This document shows, piece after piece, positions 24,681 through 33,337 of a DNA stretch of 44,171 nucleotides. The notes under the pieces were generated by a model that saw only the letters and a list, made by a program, of their open reading frames with translations, made no database searches and was not told the origin of the DNA. This DNA is from an uncultured Clostridia bacterium (GTDB lineage Bacteria > Bacillota > Clostridia > Lachnospirales > Bianqueaceae): assembly GCA_944376225.1 (NCBI GenBank), contig CALWBZ010000131.1, positions 1 through 44,171 of the forward strand, given 5' to 3'. Every line of letters starts with the position of its first letter. The first letter of the stretch is position 1. Both the position numbers and the translations under genes were made by a program.

Positions 24681-25595
24681 ATGGGATTATTCGACAGCCT
24701 GAAAAAGGGCCTGGAAAAGACGAGAAACAGCCTCATGGGCAGCATCGAGCAGCTTTTCGGGGCCTATGACGAGGTAGACGACGATTTTTACGAGGAATTA
24801 GAAGAGACGCTGGTCCTCTCCGACATGGGGATGGAGACCTCGATGCGTCTCGTGGAAGAGATCCGCAAGGAGGCCATGAGCCGGAGGCTCAAGCGTCCCG
24901 AAGAGGTGAAGGGGCTCATGCGGGAGAAAATCGCGGAGCTTCTCAGCGTAGGAGACGAGAGTATCACGGATCCCGACGGGATGACGATTCTGCTCGTCAT
25001 CGGCGTCAACGGCGCGGGCAAAACCACCACGATCGGCAAGCTCGCCGCGCAGCTAAAACAGTCCGGCAAGAGGGTGATCCTGGCGGCGGCGGATACCTTC
25101 CGCGCGGCGGCCATCGATCAGCTGCGGGTCTGGGCGGAGCGTTCCGGCGTGGAGCTGATCAGCCATCAGGAGGGAGCGGATCCCGGCGCGGTGGTGTATG
25201 ACGCGGCGGCAGCGGCGAAATCCCGTCACGCGGACGTTCTGATCTGCGACACGGCGGGGCGGCTGCATAATAAGAAAAACCTGATGGCAGAGCTTAGCAA
25301 GCTCTTTCGGATTCTGGAACGGGAGTTTCCCCAGGCAAGGCGCGAGGTGCTTTTGGTTCTGGACGCGACGACGGGGCAAAACGCCCTGCAGCAGGCGAAA
25401 CTCTTCGCCGAGAGCGCGCCCATCACCGGCATCGTGCTGACGAAGCTGGACGGAACCGCGAAGGGCGGCGTGGTCATCGCCATCGCCGCGGAACTGGGCA
25501 TCCCGGTGAAGCTGATCGGCGTCGGAGAGCGGATGGAAGACTTGCAGAAGTTCGATCCGGAGGCCTTCGCTAAGGCGCTGTTGGGGGAAGAGTAG
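24681..25595 (+). CDS. ftsY: Signal recognition particle receptor FtsY
   Basis: A 304-residue protein with no acidic A domain, only the N domain (1-95) and the GTPase G domain. Motifs are GVNGAGKTTTIGKLA (G1), DTFRAAAIDQL (G2), DTAGRLHNK (G3), TKLDGTAKGG (G4) and GVGERMEDLQKFDPEAFAKALL. It docks SRP-bound ribosomes at the membrane. It is the last core gene before base composition drops and the restriction island begins. Confidence 0.96.
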   Translation: MGLFDSLKKGLEKTRNSLMGSIEQLFGAYDEVDDDFYEELEETLVLSDMGMETSMRLVEEIRKEAMSRRLKRPEEVKGLMREKIAELLSVGDESITDPDGMTILLVIGVNGAGKTTTIGKLAAQLKQSGKRVILAAADTFRAAAIDQLRVWAERSGVELISHQEGADPGAVVYDAAAAAKSRHADVLICDTAGRLHNKKNLMAELSKLFRILEREFPQARREVLLVLDATTGQNALQQAKLFAESAPITGIVLTKLDGTAKGGVVIAIAAELGIPVKLIGVGERMEDLQKFDPEAFAKALLGEE

Positions 25596-25849
25596 GGGAT
25601 ACGTCTGTAGTCGGCAAAAAGGCGGAAGGAAGATGAAACAGCGAGTTGATCTTTTCAAATACGAACGCAGTGCGTTCGCAATGGCTTGCCGCGGAGTTTG
25701 ACTGGCAGGGGATCACAAGAAATCTTCGCCAGCGGAGATCAACAGGCAATCGAATATGCCGCATGGAGTTTGTTGAGGAATAACAATCAAATTAAAAAGG
25801 CTTTAGTGATTTTCAAACTAGAAAATCCTCAAGTATAGGAGTTGAAGAT
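25596..25849. other. Junction region between ftsY and hsdR, with a possible gene remnant
   Basis: This 254-bp gap holds a small palindrome (CGAACGC-AGT-GCGTTCG, 25662-25678). It also has an open frame without a credible start that ends at 25838 with a protein-like tail (IFASGDQQAIEYAAWSLLRN, followed by KKALVIFKLENPQV). I do not recognise that tail. GC content falls through this interval, so it probably contains the left end of the acquired region. No integrase-type attachment repeat could be identified. Confidence 0.4.
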
Positions 25850-28615
25850 ATGGCATACCAAAGCGAAGCCGCTCTTGAGCAACAACTCATAGATCAATTA
25901 AATAAACAAGGATACAGCACCGTATCCGTCCCCGATTATGATGCTTTAGTAGAGAATTTTAAAGCTCAATTTTCGGCTTTCAATGAGACGAAGCTCTCCC
26001 ATCCTTTAAGCGATAAAGAATGGGAGAGGGTATTTAACATCATGCTCGGGAAATCAATTTTTCAGAGCGCAAAAATTCTCAGAGATAAATTTGTGTTGGA
26101 ACGCGAGGATGGAACAAAAGTATATCTTTCATTTTTTGATACAGACCACACAAAAAATATCTTTCAAGTGACGAACCAGACAACTGTTGTCGGAAAGTAT
26201 GTCAATCGCTACGATGTGACAATCCTCGTTAATGGTCTTCCTCTTGTTCAAGTAGAATTGAAACGACGGGGCATTGACATTCGAGAAGCTGTCAATCAGG
26301 TGATGCGCTATAAAAAGCATTCTTATAACGGGTTATACCACTTTATTCAGATCTTTGTAGTATCCAATGGCGTAGATACGAAGTATTTTGCCAATTCTGA
26401 CAGGGAGATGCTTCATAGTCTTGCTTTCTTTTGGACGGACTTCAACAATGTGCGTATTACTAATTTGAAAGAGTTTTCTATCTCTTTTCTTGCAAGAGAT
26501 CACATTATTAAGATGTTGACGAGATATACGATTTTAAATGATACGGATAAATTGCTTATGGTGATGCGTCCCTATCAGGTCTATGCTGTGGAAGCTCTTG
26601 TGCGGCAGGCAACGCTTACTCATCGCAACGCATATGTTTGGCATACTACCGGTGCAGGAAAAACGTTGACATCTTTCAAGACGGCTCAGATTCTTGCAGC
26701 CAATCCCAATATTAAAAAAGTCATCTTTCTTGTTGACCGAAAGGATTTGGACTCTCAGACTACTGAAGAATTCAACAAGTTCGAGAAAGGCGCTGTTGAT
26801 GCTACTGATCGCACAGATGTCCTTGTAAAACAAATGCAGGATAAAAATCGTCAGCTCATTGTTACAACGATGCAGAAAATGGCAAATGCTGTGAAACGTC
26901 CTCAGTATGCAAAGATTATGGATGCCTACAAAGATGAAAAGGTTGTCTTTATTATTGATGAGTGCCACCGTAGTCAGTGCGGGGATATGCACAAAGATAT
27001 TGTTCGACATTTTCAGAAAGCGCAGTTCTTTGGTTTTACCGGTACACCCCGCTTTGAGGTAAACGGTAAGACCGAAGGAAAAATTACGCAAACTACGGAA
27101 ATGTTGTTTGGGGAGTGCGTACATAATTATCTCATCAAAGACGCAATTTTTGATAACAATGTTCTCGGTTTCCATATCGAGTATATTAAAACAATGGAAG
27201 GCGATTTCGACCGGGACGATCCCACAATGGCAGATGCGATTGATATAGGGGAACTCTATATGTCAGAGGAACGAATGTCTCTGATCGCAAACCACATCGT
27301 TCAAAACCACAAAGCAAAAACAAGGAACGGCCAATACACGGCAATATTTGCCGTATCTTCGATTGATGCTTTAGTAAAATATTATGACATCTTTAAGAAG
27401 ATTAAGCACGACCTGAATATTAGCGGTATCTTCTCCTATGGGCAAAACGAAGAGGCGGAAGGAAAGGATGAACATAGTCGGGATGCCTTGGATCGGATTA
27501 TAAAAGACTATAACGAGAAGTATAGTACCAATTTCTCAACAGATACATTTTCTGCATATCACAAGGATATTTCAGACCGTGTGAAGGGTAAAAAAACAAA
27601 ATCTCTCGATATTCTTCTGGTAGTGAATATGTTCCTGACGGGTTTTGACAGCAAAACACTCGCCGTTCTCTATGTGGACAAGGATTTGAAGTATCACGAC
27701 TTGCTGCAAGCCTATTCACGAACCAACCGGGTTGAGAAGGAAACAAAGCCTTTTGGCATTATCATTTGCTACCGTAATTTGAAAAAGCGAACAGATGACG
27801 CTCTCACGTTATTCTCACAAAGTCATGATACTTTCGGCATTGTCGTCCCGGACTATCCCTATTTCGTTGAGAAGTTCAATGAAATGGTAACTCGCTTGAA
27901 AGAGATTGCTCCAACACCGGAGGCAATCGACACCATGCAGAGTGAGGAGGACCAGAAGCTCTTTGTTATTACCTTCCGGGAGCTGACCAAATATCTGCAA
28001 TCTCTCCAAACTTTCATTGAGTTTAGTTTTGATCAGAATTCGCTCATCATGTCCGAACAGGAGTATCAGGATTATAAAAGCAAATACCTGATGCTGTACG
28101 CACGGCAAAAAACAGACAAAGAAGTCGTTTCTGTTCTAAACGACGTAGATTTCTGCATTGAACTAATGGAAAGTGATAGAATCAACGTTGCCTATATCAT
28201 GAACCTTATCCGCAATATTCATTTCGATGACGCTAAGCAGAAGGATTATGATATTAGGCATATCAAGGAAGAGCTGGCAAGAACGGATAATCCGCAGCTA
28301 CTCCGAAAAGTTGAACTTCTACAGGCCTTCTTGGATCGTGTGGTTGTAGGATTGGAAAGTGCAGATGAAATTGATGCAGCCTATAATGACTTTGAAAATG
28401 AGGCAAAGCGTGAAGAGATTGTTGCCTTTGCGCAGACAGAAGAAATTGATCCGTCCATGCTGACCGACTTTATTTCAGAATATGAGTTTTCTGGTACAAT
28501 GAATGCCGGAAATATCCGTGACCGTATCGAAAAGCCGATGCCGCTGCTAAAAAAACGTTCTCTTGTCAACAGAATTGTAGACTTTATCCGGCAACATACC
28601 GAAAAATATCAATAA
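25850..28615 (+). CDS. hsdR: Type I restriction endonuclease subunit R (HsdR)
   Basis: A 921-residue protein starting at an ATG after TAGGAG. The nuclease motif is near residues 120-137 (NRYDVTILVNGLPLVQVELKRRG; D, then E-x-K). The SF2 helicase/translocase follows with Walker A TTGAGKT (about 264), DECH (about 369), FTGTPRF and a C-terminal motor domain (MFLTGFDSKTLAVLYVD, QAYSRTNR). The C-terminal region (about 680-900) is helical, for binding the methyltransferase core. With HsdM and HsdS it translocates unmodified DNA and cuts it. It starts the operon hsdR-hsdM-hsdS. Confidence 0.96.
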   Translation: MAYQSEAALEQQLIDQLNKQGYSTVSVPDYDALVENFKAQFSAFNETKLSHPLSDKEWERVFNIMLGKSIFQSAKILRDKFVLEREDGTKVYLSFFDTDHTKNIFQVTNQTTVVGKYVNRYDVTILVNGLPLVQVELKRRGIDIREAVNQVMRYKKHSYNGLYHFIQIFVVSNGVDTKYFANSDREMLHSLAFFWTDFNNVRITNLKEFSISFLARDHIIKMLTRYTILNDTDKLLMVMRPYQVYAVEALVRQATLTHRNAYVWHTTGAGKTLTSFKTAQILAANPNIKKVIFLVDRKDLDSQTTEEFNKFEKGAVDATDRTDVLVKQMQDKNRQLIVTTMQKMANAVKRPQYAKIMDAYKDEKVVFIIDECHRSQCGDMHKDIVRHFQKAQFFGFTGTPRFEVNGKTEGKITQTTEMLFGECVHNYLIKDAIFDNNVLGFHIEYIKTMEGDFDRDDPTMADAIDIGELYMSEERMSLIANHIVQNHKAKTRNGQYTAIFAVSSIDALVKYYDIFKKIKHDLNISGIFSYGQNEEAEGKDEHSRDALDRIIKDYNEKYSTNFSTDTFSAYHKDISDRVKGKKTKSLDILLVVNMFLTGFDSKTLAVLYVDKDLKYHDLLQAYSRTNRVEKETKPFGIIICYRNLKKRTDDALTLFSQSHDTFGIVVPDYPYFVEKFNEMVTRLKEIAPTPEAIDTMQSEEDQKLFVITFRELTKYLQSLQTFIEFSFDQNSLIMSEQEYQDYKSKYLMLYARQKTDKEVVSVLNDVDFCIELMESDRINVAYIMNLIRNIHFDDAKQKDYDIRHIKEELARTDNPQLLRKVELLQAFLDRVVVGLESADEIDAAYNDFENEAKREEIVAFAQTEEIDPSMLTDFISEYEFSGTMNAGNIRDRIEKPMPLLKKRSLVNRIVDFIRQHTEKYQ

Positions 28616-28627
28616 GGAGACCAGAAA

Positions 28628-30196
28628 ATGGACAACACAATTCAAGTTCATCAAAAAGAGCTTTGCAACAAACTTTGGGCAATGGCCAATGCTCTCAGAG
28701 GGAATATGGAAGCCTACGAGTTCAAGAATTATATCTTGGGCATGATTTTCTATTACTATCTTTCAGACAAAACTGAGAGGTACATGGCAAATCTTTTGAA
28801 AGATGATGGAATCGGATATGAAGAGGCATGGACTGATCCTGAGTATAAGGAAGCTGTTGTGGAAGAGGCTCTGCGTGACTTGGGATTCATCATTGAACCG
28901 CAATTCCTTTTTTGCAAAATGGTGCGAATGGTGGAAAACCGTTCTTTTGACATTGAATTTTTGCAAAAAGCTATTAACGCCCTTATGGAATCTACCCTTG
29001 GTAATGATTCGCAAGAAGATTTCGACGGACTGTTTTCCGATATGCAGCTCGATTCTACAAAACTGGGCCATACCGTTAAAGACAGAAGTGCTGTTATGGC
29101 AAAGATTATCGCCTCCCTGGATGAGATCAATTTCGGTGTGGAAGACACGAAAATCGATATCCTTGGTAATGCGTATGAATATCTGATCGGACAATTTGCC
29201 GCCACAGCAGGTAAGAAGGCTGGAGAATTCTATACACCTTCGGGCCCTGCTGAGTTGCTATGCCGTCTGGCTTGTCTCGGCCTGACCGATGTAAAAGAGG
29301 CAGCTGATCCGACTTGCGGTTCCGGTTCTCTTCTGTTGCGCCTAAAAAAATATGCTAATGTGCGAAATTACTATGGTCAGGAGCTTACTTCTACAACCTA
29401 TAATCTTGCGCGAATGAACATGATTCTGCGTGGTATTCCGTACCATAATTTCAATATTTACAATGGCGATACCTTGGAACATGACTATTTTGGCGATAAA
29501 AAATTCCGCGTTCAGGTAGCGAATCCGCCTTATTCGGCGCATTGGTCTGCCGATATGAGTTTTATGGAAGATCCCCGGTTTAATGAATATGGAAAGCTTG
29601 CGCCAAAGAGCAAAGCGGATTTTGCTTTCGTGCAGCATATGGTCTATCACATGGATGAGGACGGCAGAGCAGTCGTGCTACTGCCGCATGGTGTTTTGTT
29701 CCGTGGTGCTGCGGAAGAGATAATCCGTAAGCATCTTATCCAAAAACTGAATGTACTGGATGCTGTCATTGGCCTTCCGGCAAACCTCTTCTTTGGCACG
29801 GGTATTCCCGTCTGTGTCCTCGTCCTTAAACGGGAACGGGGTGGTAATGCCGATAATATCCTATTTATTGATGCCTCTAAGGACTTTGAAGCTGGAAAGA
29901 ACCAGAACATCCTTCGCGAGTGCGACATCGACAAAATCGTAGAGACTTACGAGCACCGTGAGGACGTGGATAAGTATGCTCATGTGGCGACGATGCAGGA
30001 AATTGAAGAGAACAGTTTTAACCTCAATATTCCTCGTTATGTTGACACTTTTGAGCCGGAAGAAGAAATCGATCTGAACGAAGTAGCCGCGGAAATCCGC
30101 AAGCTTCAAAGAGAGATTAAAGAAATCGACGCTGAGTTGAAGCCCTATTTTGACGAACTGGGGCTGGATTTTCCGTTTGATGTGGAGGGCAAATAA
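28628..30196 (+). CDS. hsdM: Type I restriction-modification methyltransferase subunit M (HsdM)
   Basis: A 522-residue adenine methyltransferase beginning 12 bp after hsdR with an AAGGAGA site. The SAM-binding motif is ADPTCGSGSLLL (about 226) and the catalytic motif IV is ANPPYSAHW (about 298). The N-terminal HsdM helical domain (KLWAMANALRGNMEAYEFKNYILGMIFYYYLS) is intact. A coiled coil near the C-terminus (EVAAEIRKLQREIKEIDAEL) is typical of contact with HsdS. It acts with two copies per HsdS to methylate the target on both strands. hsdS begins 2 bp after its stop. Confidence 0.97.
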   Translation: MDNTIQVHQKELCNKLWAMANALRGNMEAYEFKNYILGMIFYYYLSDKTERYMANLLKDDGIGYEEAWTDPEYKEAVVEEALRDLGFIIEPQFLFCKMVRMVENRSFDIEFLQKAINALMESTLGNDSQEDFDGLFSDMQLDSTKLGHTVKDRSAVMAKIIASLDEINFGVEDTKIDILGNAYEYLIGQFAATAGKKAGEFYTPSGPAELLCRLACLGLTDVKEAADPTCGSGSLLLRLKKYANVRNYYGQELTSTTYNLARMNMILRGIPYHNFNIYNGDTLEHDYFGDKKFRVQVANPPYSAHWSADMSFMEDPRFNEYGKLAPKSKADFAFVQHMVYHMDEDGRAVVLLPHGVLFRGAAEEIIRKHLIQKLNVLDAVIGLPANLFFGTGIPVCVLVLKRERGGNADNILFIDASKDFEAGKNQNILRECDIDKIVETYEHREDVDKYAHVATMQEIEENSFNLNIPRYVDTFEPEEEIDLNEVAAEIRKLQREIKEIDAELKPYFDELGLDFPFDVEGK

Positions 30197-30198
30197 AC

Positions 30199-31404
30199 AT
30201 GGCAAATGTATCCTCAAGTAACGGTATCGAAAAGCGCCCGAAACTTCGCTTTCCGGGCTTTGATGAGCCGTATAACCAGTGCCGCATAGGTGACATCTAT
30301 GCAGAAAGAAGTCGGCGTGGGGCTTCTGATATGGAGTTGCTTTCTGTCACAATGAATGACGGTGTTATGCCTCGTTCAGAGATAGAAGGCAAGGATAATT
30401 CCAGCGGAGATAAAAGCAACTATAAAGTCGTTCTCGCAGGAGATATGGTCTACAATTCCATGCGTATGTGGCAAGGTGCAAACGGAATCTCACCGTGTGA
30501 TGGTATCGTTAGTCCGGCGTATACTGTTCTTATGCCCAAAATACCGATCAGCAATGGTTATTTTGCAGCACTTTTCAAAAGCCCTAATCTGATCAATGAG
30601 TTCAGAAAAAACTCTCAGGGAATGACATCAGATACTTGGAACTTGAAATATCCTCAAATTGAGACAATCAAGGTTTGCATACCAGCTCTTCCCGAACAGG
30701 AGCGAATTGCAGATATGTTTGCCATTCTTGAGAAACGGATAACAAAACAAGCACAACTTGTTGATAGTCTCAAGAAGTATAAAAGAGGTGCGGTAAGGTA
30801 TCTTCTTTCGGCAAAATCATGTCCACTCAAAAATACAAGTTGGACTACTGCGAAAATGGGCGAGCTTGGCAGTTTTGTAAAAGGTGCGCCTTTGTCCAAA
30901 GCTGATATATACGAGGATGGTACACCCTTTATCCTTTATGGAGAACTTTATACCACATACAACGAGGTTGTAACCAGCGTCAAACGGCGGACGCAAGCAC
31001 AAGTTGATGAGACTTTTCTGAGTCGCGTAGGTGATGTCGTGATCCCGACTTCCGGTGAAACGCCAGAAGAAATTTCAACTGCTTCCTGTGTTATGCTGCC
31101 CGATGTCATTCTTGCCGGAGACCTCAATATTTTCCGTGGCGATAAGGTAGATGGACGAATTATGAGCTATCTGCTTAATCATGTTGTTAATGCAAAAATC
31201 GCCCGCATAGCACAAGGGAAGTCAGTTGTCCATATTCAAGCGAGCGAATTGTGCAAGCTCACATTGACATACCCGGATAAATACACACAGAACACGATTA
31301 TAGGATTCCTTTCCTTGCTTGATGATAAGATCATGAATGAAGAAAATGCGCTTGCTTTTTTGTCTGTTCTTAAAGAAGGTCTGATGCAACAGCTCTTTAT
31401 ATAA
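30199..31404 (+). CDS. hsdS: Expressed type I specificity subunit (HsdS, allele A)
   Basis: A 401-residue subunit with two target-recognition domains (about 20-165 and 215-370). They are separated by the central conserved helix (VDSLKKYKRGAVRYLL) and end with the distal helix LKEGLMQQLFI. It is the only hsdS copy with a start codon and ribosome site in line with hsdM, so it sets the current DNA target. Codons 5-25 lie in the 60-bp repeat found inverted at 32575-32634 and 34455-34514. Recombination there would replace everything after residue 25. The stop overlaps the tail of silent allele B by 8 bp. Confidence 0.94.
   Translation: MANVSSSNGIEKRPKLRFPGFDEPYNQCRIGDIYAERSRRGASDMELLSVTMNDGVMPRSEIEGKDNSSGDKSNYKVVLAGDMVYNSMRMWQGANGISPCDGIVSPAYTVLMPKIPISNGYFAALFKSPNLINEFRKNSQGMTSDTWNLKYPQIETIKVCIPALPEQERIADMFAILEKRITKQAQLVDSLKKYKRGAVRYLLSAKSCPLKNTSWTTAKMGELGSFVKGAPLSKADIYEDGTPFILYGELYTTYNEVVTSVKRRTQAQVDETFLSRVGDVVIPTSGETPEEISTASCVMLPDVILAGDLNIFRGDKVDGRIMSYLLNHVVNAKIARIAQGKSVVHIQASELCKLTLTYPDKYTQNTIIGFLSLLDDKIMNEENALAFLSVLKEGLMQQLFI
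30212..30271 (+). repeat. 5' inversion repeat of expressed hsdS
   Basis: A 60-bp sequence encoding SSNGIEKRPKLRFPGFDEP in the expressed hsdS. It is present in inverted orientation at 32575-32634 and 34455-34514 with 58 of 60 bases identical. The reading frame is preserved across the repeat in all copies. Confidence 0.93.
30769..30790 (+). repeat. Central hsdS repeat, copy A
   Basis: Contains the core AGAAGTATAAAAGAGG, encoding KKYKRG between the two recognition domains. Other copies are at 32019-32038 (minus), 32752-32769 (plus) and 33936-33957 (minus). Inverted pairs would allow exchange of the second recognition domain alone. Confidence 0.8.
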
Positions 31405-31413
31405 AAAGCTGTT
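31386..31413. repeat. Near-palindrome joining the 3' ends of hsdS alleles A and B
   Basis: Allele A (plus) and allele B (minus) end on each other with an 8-bp overlap. The 28 bp spanning both stops is almost self-complementary (CAACAGCT at one end, AGCTGTTG at the other). Each strand encodes QQLFI-stop. Confidence 0.82.
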
Positions 31414-32632
31414 GCAATAATCCCACTTTCTGTTTTTGAAGAAAAAGTAATCTTTGAGATTCTTTGTATATTTTCATATCAAGATTATTTGCTATTTCAG
31501 CTATATATCTCTGCGTCTTGAATGATGGCAATTTGAAATGATAGCGTCTATACTGTTCGGCGTTAATGCCGGGTTGTCCTGATCGTGCAGATTCAAGCAA
31601 CACCCACTTGTTGTATTCCCCTGTGAGAGTGTTCAGAAAAACATATCCACTGTCCACTCCATCTTTGACATGGATGCGAATAAGAAATCCAGCGAAAAAC
31701 AAATCGCCATCATTTTTTCGATAAAGATAGCTTTTGCCAACCGATGCTCCGGTACGAGCAAATAAGATGTCATTCTCTCTGACACGGTATTTTTCCTCAA
31801 GGACACCAGACGGGGAAACGGGATCGGAGGATATATATGTATGAGCAGCATCATCTATATCGGTAATTCTGATATACTTGTGTTCTCCGTCAAAAGAGGT
31901 TGCGGCAGCATTCATACCGTACTCAAAACCATCTGCCACATCACTTAGAGAAACTTCTTCCCATTTTTCATCTTCACGGGAAAGAACAAGTTTTTGTTTT
32001 AGTACTTCTGAAATGAGTCCTCTTTTATACTTCTTGAGAGTACAAATCAATTCTTCCTGTTTTTCAATCCTTTTCTCTATACGGGACATAAGGCTGGCAA
32101 CCTTGCTTTGCTCCTGATAGGAGGGATATACCAGCTTGATGGGCTTCAATCGGTTTGAGGATAAATTATATCGTGTTGCACCTTGCCCCTCACGAACAAT
32201 TTGTTCACGCATATAGGCTGTTCTAAGGCTGTATGCTATGAATCTTGGATTGATTACCCCGTTTTCGGTAAAATGAAATCCAAAACAAAAACTGTTGAGA
32301 AAAGGAGACGCTTTGTGAAGCCACACTGACGAAAGCCCCACTTCCTCTAAAGTTTCAGATGATTGTGTGAACAAAATGTCTCCGTATTCTACCTTGTTTT
32401 GATGTTCTCCCTCCTCGACTAACACCAATTCGCATCCTTCGGGATTAGCTATCGTATTTTTATAAACATTCATGTATGTTATAAATCTGTCTGAACCTTG
32501 TCCAAAATCGTCTTTAGATTTGCCCGATAGCCCATTGTAAAACGAACCAACTTCATCAAAAGAACTTTCTTCCCACGGCTCATCAAAGCCCGGAAAGCGA
32601 AGTTTCGGGCACTTTCCGATACCGTTACTTGA
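31397..32632 (-). CDS. Silent hsdS cassette (allele B), no start codon in phase with a promoter
   Basis: In frame from the 5' repeat (SSNGIGKCPKLRFPGFDEPWEE) to the stop at 31397 there are 411 codons, with two recognition domains and the central ICTLKKYKRGLISEVL. The first ATG is only at 32473, about 53 codons in and inside the first domain. No ribosome site or promoter precedes the repeat, so the full protein is not made in this orientation. Inversion between 30212-30271 and 32575-32634 would fuse it to the MANV start behind hsdM. Its domains differ in sequence from allele A, so DNA specificity would change. Confidence 0.88.
   Translation of the reverse strand, partial: SSNGIGKCPKLRFPGFDEPWEESSFDEVGSFYNGLSGKSKDDFGQGSDRFITYMNVYKNTIANPEGCELVLVEEGEHQNKVEYGDILFTQSSETLEEVGLSSVWLHKASPFLNSFCFGFHFTENGVINPRFIAYSLRTAYMREQIVREGQGATRYNLSSNRLKPIKLVYPSYQEQSKVASLMSRIEKRIEKQEELICTLKKYKRGLISEVLKQKLVLSREDEKWEEVSLSDVADGFEYGMNAAATSFDGEHKYIRITDIDDAAHTYISSDPVSPSGVLEEKYRVRENDILFARTGASVGKSYLYRKNDGDLFFAGFLIRIHVKDGVDSGYVFLNTLTGEYNKWVLLESARSGQPGINAEQYRRYHFKLPSFKTQRYIAEIANNLDMKIYKESQRLLFLQKQKVGLLQQLFI
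32019..32038 (-). repeat. Central hsdS repeat, copy B
   Basis: A 20-bp match, in inverted orientation, to the central repeat of the expressed hsdS (30769-30788). Confidence 0.78.
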
Positions 32633-32634
32633 GG
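32571..32634 (-). repeat. 5' inversion repeat of silent allele B
   Basis: 64 bp identical in the same orientation to 34451-34514. 60 of these are inverted relative to the expressed gene at 30212-30271 with two mismatches. Confidence 0.93.
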
Positions 32635-32671
32635 GGTATTTAGCCGGTCAAAATCAACTATATCTCAAAGT

Positions 32672-32719
32672 AAAATCCCTTGTTGTAGCAGCAGAAAAGA
32701 CGCTACGGCAAGGGATTTT
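32672..32719. other. Hairpin in the spacer between silent cassettes
   Basis: AAAATCCCTTG (32672-32682) pairs with CAAGGGATTTT (32709-32719) around a 26-base loop. It resembles a bidirectional terminator and lies between the outward-facing allele B and half-cassette C. It may keep stray transcripts from expressing either. Confidence 0.5.
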
Positions 32720-32735
32720 CGTGTTAAGCAGCTGA

Positions 32736-33326
32736 TTTGATCTGCTTGACCAGAAGTATAAAAGAGGTGCTATTGCCCGCATTCTTTCAGGTAAAAGCAA
32801 TGAGTTTGATGCCGATGCCACATGGACTGAGAAGTCACTTGCCGATTTGTGTTGTGAGTTCAGAAGTGGGCGCAACATATCAGCAGCACTCATTCACGAA
32901 AGCGGCGATTATCCCGTTTATGGAGGCAACGGCATACGAGGATATTGTGACCATTATAGTCATGAAGGTGAATATGTAGTAGTGGGACGGCAAGGCGCAT
33001 TATGCGGAAATGTCCGTCTTATTCAAGGACAGAACTATTTGTCCGAACACGCTATTGCGGTTCGTGCAAATGAAAAAAACGATACCAAGTTTCTATTATA
33101 CTTGCTTGACTTCATGAATCTCGGTCAGTATTCGGATCAAGGCGCACAACCCGGTCTTGCTGTAAATAAACTTCTTAGGCTCAAATGCAATGTTCCTGAG
33201 AAGAAAACACAGTCAAAAATATCGTCCTTTCTTCTGACCTATGATAAACAAATCGCTGCTCAGGAAAGGCTTCTTTCTTTTCTCACTGATCAGCGGAAAG
33301 CCTTCTTGCAGCAACTCTTCATATAA
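32736..33326 (+). pseudogene. Half hsdS cassette (C): second recognition domain only
   Basis: The open frame begins after a TGA at 32733 with FDLLDQKYKRGAIARILSG, i.e. at the central conserved helix, and runs 196 codons to QQLFI-stop. The first recognition domain and start region are absent, and the first possible start is a TTG at 32847. The product would be a second target-recognition domain with distal helix (SLADLCCEFRSGRN, EHAIAVRANEKN). It is best read as a donor module usable through the central repeat rather than a gene. Its orientation is the same as the expressed gene, so it would have to be recombined with cassette D first. Confidence 0.82.
32752..32769 (+). repeat. Central hsdS repeat, copy C
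   Basis: 18-bp match to the central repeat in the same orientation as the expressed gene and inverted relative to copy D (33936-33957). Confidence 0.75.
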
Positions 33327-33337
33327 AGAGCTGCTGC
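33308..33337. repeat. Near-palindrome joining the 3' ends of hsdS copies C and D
   Basis: Half-cassette C and cassette D end on each other with an 8-bp overlap. The junction is nearly self-complementary, as at 31386-31413, and both strands encode QQLFI-stop. Confidence 0.78.
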
